Source: GCA-2716065 sp036123135
GTDB taxonomy: Bacteria; Bacteroidota; Bacteroidia; Flavobacteriales_D; Parvicellaceae
Assembly (NCBI GenBank): GCA_036123135.1
Contig: JAZADZ010000039.1
Location: forward strand, 1-14,558
DNA: 14,558 nt
Reading direction: 5' to 3'
Below, piece after piece: positions 1 through 7,070 of this stretch. The notes beneath the pieces are model-generated. The model was not told where the DNA came from. It did not search any database and saw nothing but the letters and a program-made list of their open reading frames with translations. The position numbers and the translations under genes are program-made. Within the stretch, counting starts at the first letter, position 1. Every line of letters starts with the position of its first letter.

Positions 1-103
1 AAAAACAATGAACTATATACGCTTAGTGTAATCAATAAATAATACATTTCAGTCGCTCTCAATTAGTCCTATTATTTTTTTATTAAAAAGATTTCTAACA
101 TTA

Positions 104-123
104 CTAAAGATTGTATAGATTAG
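104..123 (+). promoter_or_regulatory. Weak candidate promoter upstream of the 76-residue ORF
   Basis: TAGATTAG at 116-123 is one base off the Bacteroidota -7 element TAnnTTTG. A TTTC at 92-95, 20 bases further upstream, could be a poor -33 element. This would leave a leader of roughly 55 bases before the ATG at 186. In such AT-rich sequence a match of this quality can easily arise by chance. Confidence 0.2.
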
Positions 124-185
124 AAGCGAAATAAATTCGTAATTCATTCAATTAAGGTTAAATAATATTAGACTCAATCGAAAAA

Positions 186-416
186 ATGGAAAATTGGAAA
201 GTAGACGTTGAAGCCGCAAACCTAAACAAATACAAAAAGCTTTGTACCAAACTAATTGAGCATTATTCAAAGAAAAATAGAAATAAAATCACTGTTTTCG
301 AAGAACGAAAAATCAAACAAATTTTAAATCGAATGTTTTCAAATGAATTGGATTATCTTGAAAGTGAACCTGATGATTACTTTGAACTTTATGGTGATGA
401 TCATCTCCAAAACTAA
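186..416 (+). CDS. Hypothetical small protein, 76 residues
   Basis: I do not recognise this protein. The frame starts at an ATG at 186 preceded by an A-rich stretch, and ends in TAA at 414-416. The product is soluble-looking, with no signal peptide or membrane segment. Its middle, residues about 14-50, is lysine/arginine-rich and likely helical (KYKKLCTKLIEHY, ERKIKQILNRMF). The last 22 residues are strongly acidic (LESEPDDYFELYGDD). This charge split, a basic helical body with an acidic tail, resembles many small nucleic-acid- or protein-binding proteins but does not identify a function. It stands alone, with 289 bp separating it from the next gene on the same strand. The sensible amino-acid composition favours a real gene, but it could be a chance ORF. 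Confidence 0.55.
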   Translation: MENWKVDVEAANLNKYKKLCTKLIEHYSKKNRNKITVFEERKIKQILNRMFSNELDYLESEPDDYFELYGDDHLQN

Positions 417-705
417 ATTCTTAAAGCACTACGTTTTTCTCAAAATTTTAAGAAAAATTTCGTTAGAATTTACATGTCGAATATCTTCTTTTGCATGAAC
501 ACTCTAAAGCTTATTCCTAAATATCTCTTGATTTCAAGGCTTATAATTAACAAACCAAAAAGAATTGTTTTTAAGACCATAGATGTGAAATAATTTAATA
601 CTATTCTCAATCTAAAATACCCTCCATAATACACTTCACAGTGCCGCGTTAATAATAAAAAAAAACGTTATTCCTTTCATTTGCGGGTAATGTTATTTTT
701 ACGAT
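417..705. other. AT-rich intergenic gap of 289 bp
   Basis: No ORF, tRNA or convincing promoter is seen here. It holds one short A/T hairpin just after the 76-residue ORF (434-457). TTCATTTG at 676-683 is one base off TAnnTTTG and would place transcription start 15-20 bases before the fusion-protein gene, but no TTTG lies 19 bases upstream of it. An A-tract runs across about 656-665. Confidence 0.5.
434..457 (+). terminator. Possible weak hairpin terminator after the 76-residue ORF
   Basis: TTTTTCT (434-440) is the perfect reverse complement of AGAAAAA (451-457), with a 10-base AT-rich loop, 17 bases after the stop codon. The stem has only one G:C pair and is therefore weak. It could be fortuitous in A/T-rich DNA. 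Confidence 0.2.
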
Positions 706-3657
706 ATGACATTAAATGCAATTAAAAATTTAATTCGAAAAATCTTCAAACAATTTTGTTTTTCACTGCTATTAATGACCATTGGTTTTCATACAACTTA
801 TGGAGCTAATTCTTTATCACCTTGGGCTGACAGCCTTCTTTTAACGATGACTTTGGAGGAAAAAATAGGTCAGCTTTTCATGATTCCTGCATATTCAAAT
901 TTGGATAATGCACACGAAAAATCAATTGAAAATTTGATTAAAAATTATCATGTTGGTGGCATTCTATTTTTTCAAGGATCCCCTCACAAACAAATCAGCC
1001 TTACAAATAAATTCCAACAAACTAGTAAAATACCGCTTCTAATTGCAATGGATGCTGAATGTGGTTTAGCAATGCGTTTGGATAGCTCTACATTGTTTCC
1101 CAAACAAATGACACTTGGAGCGATTACAGATGATAGATTAATATATAAAATGGGAAATGAAATTGGGATCCAATTAAAGAAAATGGGAGTGCATATGAAT
1201 ATGGCTCCTGTAGCAGATGTGAACAACAACCCCAACAATCCAGTAATTAATAACAGATCCTTTGGTGAAAGCCCGGAGAATGTAGCTCTTAAGTCACTGA
1301 TGTACATGAAAGGTCTGCACGCTCAAAAAATTCTAGCTACTGCAAAACACTTTCCTGGTCACGGAGATACAGACAGTGACTCTCACAAAACATTACCGAC
1401 TATATATCATGACAAAAAAAGAATGGATAGTGTAGAGCTTTATCCTTTTAAAGTTCTTATTGATAGTGGTCTTAAATCCTCAATGATTGCGCATTTATAC
1501 GTGCCTTCAATTGACAAGACACCCAATAGAGCATCTACACTTTCAAAAAAATTAGTTACTGACCTTCTTCAAAAGGAGCTCAACTTTAAGGGGTTGATTT
1601 TTACCGATGGATTGAACATGAGAGGGGTAAGTGCATTTTATGATGAGGGAGAAGTTGATGTTCAGGCATTACTTGCAGGAAATGATATTTTGCTCATTCC
1701 CGAAAATATTCCAAAAGCCGTTGAAAAAATAAAAAAAGCCATTATCAGTAACAGAATTTCAGTTGATGAAATTAATCGAAAAGTAATAAAAATACTTTCT
1801 GCAAAGCAATGGGTTAATTTATCGAACAAATCCTCGATTGAAAGCAAATCAATTACCAAAAGAATTAATAGCTATAAAGCAGCATTTACAAATCATGAGC
1901 TATATAAAAATGCATTAACGTTAATCAAAAACGACAATGAAATACTTCCAATAAAACGATTAGATAAATTGAAAATTGCTTTAGTAAGCGTTGGTAAGTC
2001 AATATCTAATGGATTTGAATCTTCCATCGACCGTTACTGCAATTTTGAGAAATTTAACATCGACAAAAATGCTAGTAAGCAAAAACTTGACTCAATTATT
2101 AGTGAACTTTCTAGATTCAATACAATTATTTTTTCAGTATATGAAATGAACCAAAATCCATATCAAAATTTTGGGCTACCAATTGAAATTGATCTGCTTA
2201 CAAAAATTTTACACCCTGAGAAAAAAATCATACTGAACGTATTTGGAAACCCTTATAGTTTATCGAAACTGAAAACAATAGATTTTATTGATGCAATTCT
2301 AATTTCATATGAAGACGAGGAGCTACCAAATGACCTCTCTGCTCAGCTAATTTTCGGAGGAATTCCTGCAAAAGGAAAATTACCTATTAGCATTAATCAA
2401 AAATTCAAAGAGGGCTTTGGTTTAGAAACTATAAAAACAAGGCTTTCCTATACTTTCCCGGAATCGATTGGCGTATCACACACTGAACTATTAAAAATAG
2501 ATACCATTGTTCAGGAAGCAATCGATGCTAAAGCGTTTCCTGGATGTCAGATTCTAGCAGCTAAAAATGGTGAAGTGTTCTTTCAAAAATCATATGGCTC
2601 TCATACGTATGATAAAGGGGCTAAAAAAGTTAACAATTCAACAATTTATGACTTAGCATCTATTACAAAAATTGCTAGCTCTGCAGCTGCTCTAATGGAT
2701 TTACATCAAAAAAATAAAATTTCCCTAGATTCTAATCTTGGGTACTACCTACCCAAATTAGTAGACACATCAGCCTATAAAGCGATTGTATTGAAAGAAA
2801 TGTTAACTCATCAAGCAAAGCTCACTCCTTGGATCCCGTTTTACATTAAAACACTTTTTAAAGGAAAACCTAAATATGAAATATACAGCATAAAAGAATC
2901 TGAATATTTCAACAAAAGAGTTGCAAATGACCTTTTTATCAATGAAAACTACAGAGATACTATATTTAAAAGAATCCTAGATACTGATCTTTTAAAAACG
3001 AAAAAGTATAAGTACAGTGATGTTGGGTACTACTTTGTAAATGAAATGATAAAGAAAATCACTGGTTTGGAACAAGACAAATACCTTGATTCTGTTTTTT
3101 ACGACAGGCTTGGATTAAAAAATATAGGCTACAGACCAAGAACTAAATGGCACTTAGATAGAATACCACCAACTGAAGATGACAAAGCGTTTAGACAACA
3201 AATAATTCATGGAGATGTACACGATCAGGGTGCAGCGATGCTTGGGGGAGTTGCTGGACATGCTGGTTTATTCTCTAACGCAAACGACCTTGCGGTTATG
3301 ATGCAAATGTTTATGCAGTATGGGATATATGGTCAAGATACCTTATTAAATGAGGAAACTGTAAAACTTTTTACCAGTTCACCTTATTACAAAAGCAACG
3401 ACAATAGAAGAGGAATTGCTTTTGATAAACCTGTAAGAAATGGCGCTGGGGGTCCAACATGTTTCAATTGCGCATCGACAAAAAGTTTTGGACATTCTGG
3501 TTTCACTGGAACGTTAACTTGGGCGGATCCTGAAAATGGATTTGTCTATGTCTTTTTATCCAACAGGATTCATCCAAATGCTGAGAATAAAAAACTAATC
3601 ACCATGAACATTCGGACTAGAATTCAAAAAGTATTTATTGATGCATTCAAAAAATAA
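706..3657 (+). CDS. Exported NagZ-type GH3 beta-N-acetylglucosaminidase fused to a serine beta-lactamase/DD-peptidase-like domain
   Basis: A 983-residue two-enzyme fusion. Residues 1-33 form a Sec signal (basic start, hydrophobic FSLLLMTIGF, cleavage near TYG-A), so it should act in the periplasm or beyond. Residues about 40-370 are a GH3 catalytic barrel of NagZ type. KHFPGHGDTDSDSH (214-227) carries the family Asp-His acid/base pair, D225 and H227, and D301 in FTDGLNM is the expected nucleophile. Residues about 395-585 resemble a degenerate second GH3 domain. Residues about 590-980 are a class C beta-lactamase-like domain: SITK with S652 and K655, tyrosine Y770 in YSDVGYY, and HSG at 930-932 in place of the KTG of true AmpC enzymes. 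NagZ enzymes release GlcNAc from muropeptides, and the second half may cleave peptide bonds or esters. Together they suggest cell-wall turnover; the substrate is inferred. It converges on the wbqC gene with a 10-bp gap. Confidence 0.93.
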   Translation: MTLNAIKNLIRKIFKQFCFSLLLMTIGFHTTYGANSLSPWADSLLLTMTLEEKIGQLFMIPAYSNLDNAHEKSIENLIKNYHVGGILFFQGSPHKQISLTNKFQQTSKIPLLIAMDAECGLAMRLDSSTLFPKQMTLGAITDDRLIYKMGNEIGIQLKKMGVHMNMAPVADVNNNPNNPVINNRSFGESPENVALKSLMYMKGLHAQKILATAKHFPGHGDTDSDSHKTLPTIYHDKKRMDSVELYPFKVLIDSGLKSSMIAHLYVPSIDKTPNRASTLSKKLVTDLLQKELNFKGLIFTDGLNMRGVSAFYDEGEVDVQALLAGNDILLIPENIPKAVEKIKKAIISNRISVDEINRKVIKILSAKQWVNLSNKSSIESKSITKRINSYKAAFTNHELYKNALTLIKNDNEILPIKRLDKLKIALVSVGKSISNGFESSIDRYCNFEKFNIDKNASKQKLDSIISELSRFNTIIFSVYEMNQNPYQNFGLPIEIDLLTKILHPEKKIILNVFGNPYSLSKLKTIDFIDAILISYEDEELPNDLSAQLIFGGIPAKGKLPISINQKFKEGFGLETIKTRLSYTFPESIGVSHTELLKIDTIVQEAIDAKAFPGCQILAAKNGEVFFQKSYGSHTYDKGAKKVNNSTIYDLASITKIASSAAALMDLHQKNKISLDSNLGYYLPKLVDTSAYKAIVLKEMLTHQAKLTPWIPFYIKTLFKGKPKYEIYSIKESEYFNKRVANDLFINENYRDTIFKRILDTDLLKTKKYKYSDVGYYFVNEMIKKITGLEQDKYLDSVFYDRLGLKNIGYRPRTKWHLDRIPPTEDDKAFRQQIIHGDVHDQGAAMLGGVAGHAGLFSNANDLAVMMQMFMQYGIYGQDTLLNEETVKLFTSSPYYKSNDNRRGIAFDKPVRNGAGGPTCFNCASTKSFGHSGFTGTLTWADPENGFVYVFLSNRIHPNAENKKLITMNIRTRIQKVFIDAFKK

Positions 3658-3667
3658 AAGCAACAAT

Positions 3668-4273
3668 CTATAAAAATAAAGTAGACTCGGGTCCTTTATT
3701 AAAAAGTAAATCAAAAATACTTAGGTTTGGAATAAATCCATATTTACTGTCAAAGACCTGAAAGTACTTTTTTTCATTGAACTGAAATGTTGCAGATTTT
3801 TTTGGATGAATTGTTGTTCTATGATCGCTTAGATTTTCTACGTCAAGTTGAAATTGATTTGTATAGCTAATTGACGTTTCAATTTGTAAAAGTTGAATAA
3901 ATAGGTTTTGTAATTCTGTATTAAAATCTAGTAAAAAAACAGGCTTATCCTTAAAATATAATTCATGAAAATAGTGTTCGTAATATTCAAAAAAGGCGGA
4001 GGACCGGTAACAGCTCTCCAAAGATTTCCAGTGATTTTTTTGCCAGCCCGAAGAATAATTTATCTTGACATCTTTCATGATTTTTTTTCCCCTTTCTCTA
4101 TTAACAGGTATTATCAAGTCCAGTTTTCCGTTGGCTCCGTATATCTCACATCTGTTTCTAAAAGACTGTTTGTTATAAAATTCAAAAGAATCAACTAGTA
4201 TTGAGTCAGCATTTTTGATGCATGAAAAGTAATCGATGTTACCAGCATAAGTGGATCCAAGAAGAACATTCAT
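3668..4273 (-). CDS. WbqC family protein
   Basis: 201 residues, the usual size for the WbqC-like family. Family patterns are visible along its length. EFYNKQSFRNRC (31-42) is followed by a GANGKLDLIIPV stretch (46-57). W82 lies in a KNHWKSLESCYRSSAFFEYY segment (79-98), and the C-terminus has YFQVFDSKYGFIPNLSIFDL (170-189). No signal peptide or membrane helix is present, so it is probably cytoplasmic. Some family members sit in O-antigen and surface-sugar clusters, but the biochemical activity is unsettled and none is claimed here. Its ATG overlaps the lepB stop by one base (TAATG on the minus strand, 4271-4275), so it is probably translationally coupled to lepB as the last gene of the dapB-lepB-wbqC operon. 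Confidence 0.9.
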   Translation of the reverse strand: MNVLLGSTYAGNIDYFSCIKNADSILVDSFEFYNKQSFRNRCEIYGANGKLDLIIPVNRERGKKIMKDVKINYSSGWQKNHWKSLESCYRSSAFFEYYEHYFHELYFKDKPVFLLDFNTELQNLFIQLLQIETSISYTNQFQLDVENLSDHRTTIHPKKSATFQFNEKKYFQVFDSKYGFIPNLSIFDLLFNKGPESTLFL

Positions 4274-6189
4274 TACTTCACAAACGAAAAAATTCTATCC
4301 CATCTGATACCAGTTTCAACATGTTTAGTGAACCAAATAAAAGAAGCAGTTCCAACAACGTGGTCTTCAGGGACAAAACCCCAATACCTTGAATCTGCTG
4401 AACCATGTCTATTGTCTCCAATAAGCCAGTAATAATTTTGTTTGAATGTGTAATGTGTGGCTGGAGCTCCATTAATTTCAATTGAACCATCAGGAAGTTG
4501 TTGTACTTCATTTTTTTCATATACTTCTATGGCTCTTTTGTATAGAATCCAATTGCGTTCGTTTAGCTCTATTTCCCTTCCTTTTTTTGGGATATAAAGA
4601 GGCCCAAAATTATCACGTGACCAATCAAAAGAGGGATCATTTGGAAAAACTGGACAGTATTGACCCATTGACGCATAATCCATTCCTTTCGAATTTATTT
4701 CCATTACAACACTATCACATCCAGGGATAGCGGCTAGTTTATTAGCAGTCTCAGGACTACAAGTTAAAATTTCGTAGTTGATTTTGAGTGCTTTTTTGGT
4801 TTCGTTAATTGAGATTATATCTTTTGTTCGATCGGAAGAGTCGGTTACGGTAACGATTGTATCTAACGAAGTTCGAACAAATTCTCTTGGATTATACCAC
4901 TCCATAGCTCCATTTGGAAACATCATGGGATGATGCTGATCATTATAGACCTCAAATTCCTCTAACAGGACATCATAAGGAGGAAGCCCTGACTTTTGAT
5001 CAAAGTAAAAATTGTAGGTAAACAATGCCTCCTCAGGTAATTGTTCGGCAACTCCATTGATGTGAATGATATTATCAATAATTTCAAGAGTATCACCACC
5101 TACTCCAACACATCTTTTAATGTAGTTTTCTTTCTTATCAACAGGCAAAGTAGTTAAACCATTTGTTTCTTCAATTCTTCCAGCTGGCGATTGATTTATT
5201 GATCCACCGTCAATGAATTTTTTTCTTGTCTGTCTCATGTAAAAATCAATGAAATCTTGATATTTCTCATTGGTTAAAGTTACCTTGTTATTAGTGATTG
5301 CATTTTGATCAATAGCACAATTGATAAATGCCTCATTTCTTAAAATTGAATAATAATCGTGAGCTATTACAGCATCGTGAACAATAACACTATCTCCAAC
5401 AGGCCAGTTGAAAACCATGATATCGTTCCTTTTTATGTCTCCATACCCAGGAAGCCTGGTGTATTCAATTTTAAACCACTCAACAAATGAGGGAATGAAT
5501 GTTAAAGGAATTCTATTGTGCACAAAAGGAATTGAAATAGGAGTCTGCGGAAGCTTTGCACCGTATTTCATTTTATTAACAAAAAGATAGTCTCCAACTC
5601 TCATAGTTTTTTCCATTGAACCAGTTGGAATGGTGAAGGCCTCAAAAAAGAAAGTTCGGATGATTGAAGCAGCAACAATTGCGAACCCAAGAGCATTGGT
5701 CCACTCGCAAGTTATGGTCTTTTTATTGGGCTTATTTTTGGAACCCAAAAGTTTGAATAAAATAAATAATGTATGCCCCACAAAGGGAGCAATAAAGAAA
5801 AGTGTTAGGTGATCGTGAATTTTCCTTTTTTCTCTATCTTCCTTTTTAGACCAATCAGTTGGTTGAACTAATTTATTCTTTGAGTCAAAAGCTAAAAAAG
5901 GTATAAAATACCAAGGAAGAAGAATAGAAAAAAGAGTGTCTTTCGGAGAATATTTTCCAAATAATCTAGCCGTTTCCACATTGCAACCCACTGTAACAAC
6001 AAGGTTAACAAATGGAATTATGAAAAAGAAAATCCACCACCAAGGCTTCTTAATTATTTTTAACCATACGTAAATGTTGTAACCAGGAATGAAACCTTCC
6101 CATTTTTTTCTTCCAGCTTTTTCAAAAATCTTCCACAATGAACCAAAATAGATGGCAATCATTAAGAAGAGTAAAATTTGAGGTATCAT
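4273..6189 (-). CDS. lepB: Signal peptidase I, long Bacteroidota form
   Basis: A membrane serine protease that removes Sec/Tat signal peptides from exported proteins. The N-terminal ~110 residues contain several hydrophobic segments and a motif around GRKKWEGFIPGYNIYVWLKI resembling the DUF5684 membrane domain often joined to this enzyme in Bacteroidota. A further membrane anchor (about 165-186) precedes the catalytic region. The nucleophile is S191 in PTGSMEKTM, the general base is K358 in YIKRCVGVGGD, and the final conserved box is GDNRHGSADSR (591-601). At 638 residues it is about twice the length of E. coli LepB (324). The extra length lies at the N-terminus, in about 80 residues between the Ser and Lys boxes (about 271-350), and in about 150 residues before the last box (about 380-530). 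It lies 7 bp after dapB and overlaps wbqC by one base. All catalytic residues are intact. Confidence 0.95.
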   Translation of the reverse strand: MIPQILLFLMIAIYFGSLWKIFEKAGRKKWEGFIPGYNIYVWLKIIKKPWWWIFFFIIPFVNLVVTVGCNVETARLFGKYSPKDTLFSILLPWYFIPFLAFDSKNKLVQPTDWSKKEDREKRKIHDHLTLFFIAPFVGHTLFILFKLLGSKNKPNKKTITCEWTNALGFAIVAASIIRTFFFEAFTIPTGSMEKTMRVGDYLFVNKMKYGAKLPQTPISIPFVHNRIPLTFIPSFVEWFKIEYTRLPGYGDIKRNDIMVFNWPVGDSVIVHDAVIAHDYYSILRNEAFINCAIDQNAITNNKVTLTNEKYQDFIDFYMRQTRKKFIDGGSINQSPAGRIEETNGLTTLPVDKKENYIKRCVGVGGDTLEIIDNIIHINGVAEQLPEEALFTYNFYFDQKSGLPPYDVLLEEFEVYNDQHHPMMFPNGAMEWYNPREFVRTSLDTIVTVTDSSDRTKDIISINETKKALKINYEILTCSPETANKLAAIPGCDSVVMEINSKGMDYASMGQYCPVFPNDPSFDWSRDNFGPLYIPKKGREIELNERNWILYKRAIEVYEKNEVQQLPDGSIEINGAPATHYTFKQNYYWLIGDNRHGSADSRYWGFVPEDHVVGTASFIWFTKHVETGIRWDRIFSFVK

Positions 6190-6196
6190 ATCTTAT

Positions 6197-6916
6197 CTAT
6201 TGTATTGCTAAAACATCTTGCATTGAAAAAACTCCTTTTTTATCTTTAATAAATTCAGCAGCAAGCAATGCGCCGTGAGCGAAACCTTCTCTCGTTTTGG
6301 CATTATGTGTGATGGTAATTTCGTCTATGTTATTCTGAAAAGATATTGTATGAATTCCTTTAACATCCTTATTTCTTAACGCTTTTACAGCAATAGAATC
6401 TGCAACTGGTGAATCAAATTCCTGCGCTAGATTCCATTGATTGTAACTATCATGATTTGAAATAATTTGATCTGCAATGGTTATAGCCGTTCCGCTTGGT
6501 TCGTCCAACTTTTGAGTATGATGAGTTTCGTGAATTGACACTTTATAGTCTGGATGTTTACTCATTAACGAAGCTAATTTCTTATTTATTTCAAAAAAAA
6601 TGTTAACTCCAAGTGAAAAATTAGTTGACGAAAGTAATGTTCCATTTCTACTTTTACACTGAGCTAAAACTAAATCTAAATCAGAATGCCATCCCGTGGT
6701 ACCAACCACAACTGGAACACCAGCATCGAAGCAATAGTTAATATTTTTTACAGCACTATCTGGAGTTGAAAATTCAATGGCTACATCACTTCCTTGAATA
6801 TCACTGGATTCCCAGTTTGATTCATTGGCAATAAAAAGGATTTCGTACCCTTTTTTAAGTGCAATTTTTTCAACCAATTGACCCATTTTTCCATATCCAA
6901 TAATTGAAATTTTCAT
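6197..6916 (-). CDS. dapB: 4-hydroxy-tetrahydrodipicolinate reductase
   Basis: Reduces 4-hydroxy-tetrahydrodipicolinate to tetrahydrodipicolinate with NAD(P)H, in the lysine and meso-diaminopimelate pathway that also supplies peptidoglycan. It is cytoplasmic. An N-terminal Rossmann fold carries the nucleotide-binding GYGKMG (7-12), followed by VGTTGW (71-76). The catalytic and substrate-binding signature HETHHTQKLDEPSGTA (129-144) includes H132/H133 and K136. NAKTREGFAHGAL (205-217) is the usual C-terminal motif. At 239 residues it is shorter than the E. coli enzyme (273) but typical of Bacteroidota. It is the first gene of the dapB-lepB-wbqC unit and has a matched promoter directly upstream (6934-6964). 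The ATG at 6916 begins the Rossmann strand MKISIIGYG, which fixes the start. Confidence 0.96.
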   Translation of the reverse strand: MKISIIGYGKMGQLVEKIALKKGYEILFIANESNWESSDIQGSDVAIEFSTPDSAVKNINYCFDAGVPVVVGTTGWHSDLDLVLAQCKSRNGTLLSSTNFSLGVNIFFEINKKLASLMSKHPDYKVSIHETHHTQKLDEPSGTAITIADQIISNHDSYNQWNLAQEFDSPVADSIAVKALRNKDVKGIHTISFQNNIDEITITHNAKTREGFAHGALLAAEFIKDKKGVFSMQDVLAIQ

Positions 6917-6933
6917 CTATTATCTTATTCAGA

Positions 6934-6964
6934 CAAATGTAAAATAAAAGGGGAACTATTTAAA
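6934..6964 (-). promoter_or_regulatory. Predicted dapB operon promoter
   Basis: On the minus strand TACATTTG (6941-6934) matches the Bacteroidota -7 consensus TAnnTTTG exactly. Nineteen bases upstream is TTTA (6964-6961), three of four bases of the -33 element TTTG. Transcription would start near 6929, leaving a leader of about 12 bases. The -33 position is overlapped by the palindrome at 6962-6989, which suggests regulation. This is a consensus match only. Confidence 0.5.
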
Positions 6965-6989
6965 TATCAATTGTAATCAATTGATATTT
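6962..6989. promoter_or_regulatory. Perfect 12-bp inverted repeat between divergent genes, candidate operator
   Basis: AAATATCAATTG (6962-6973) and its exact reverse complement (6978-6989) flank the 4-base spacer TAAT. It sits between the divergent dapB and lectin genes, overlaps the predicted dapB -33 element, and is about 80 bp upstream of the lectin start. A run of seven T follows on the plus strand (6987-6993), so a terminator-like hairpin is an alternative, but no gene ends here. A dimeric regulator site is the more natural reading; this is inferred from position and symmetry. Confidence 0.5.
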
Positions 6990-7035
6990 TTTTAAACAAG
7001 CTCATTTTCAAACCTATTGAATTAATTAAAATTTA

Positions 7036-7050
7036 TAACTTAACAAGTTA
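7036..7050. repeat. Short inverted repeat in the leader of the lectin gene
   Basis: TAACTT (7036-7041) and AAGTTA (7045-7050) are perfect inverted arms around AAC, ending 20 bases before the ATG at 7071. It could be an operator half-site pair or a small leader hairpin. The composition is AT-rich, so chance is possible. Confidence 0.25.
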
Positions 7051-7070
7051 AATACCCCCAATGAACAAAA

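Noticed and set aside
680..701. TTTG (680-683) and TATTTTTA (694-701) as a promoter for the fusion gene
   Set aside because: The spacing is only 10 bases instead of 19, and the -7 element would lie 5 bases from the ATG.
984..1307. 107-residue minus-strand hydrophobic ORF inside the fusion gene
   Set aside because: It is antisense to the conserved GH3 domain. Its hydrophobic look comes from reverse-complement codon composition.
706..1800. GH3 domain as a beta-glucosidase
   Set aside because: The KHFPGHGDTDSDSH motif with its Asp-His pair is the NagZ-type acid/base signature, not that of plant-cell-wall-degrading beta-glucosidases.
2640..3640. C-terminal half of the fusion protein as an antibiotic-resistance beta-lactamase
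   Set aside because: It has the SxxK and Tyr motifs, but HSG replaces the KTG of class C enzymes and it is fused to a NagZ domain. A peptidoglycan peptidase or esterase role is more likely, and resistance cannot be claimed.
4278..4520. 80-residue minus-strand ORF at the end of lepB
   Set aside because: It is a shifted-frame shadow. The lepB frame here encodes the conserved GDNRHGSADSR box and is clearly the real one, with no sign of a frameshift.
6962..6993. Palindrome plus T-run as an intrinsic terminator
   Set aside because: Neither strand has a gene ending near it: both neighbours start here and diverge. The stem is also GC-poor.
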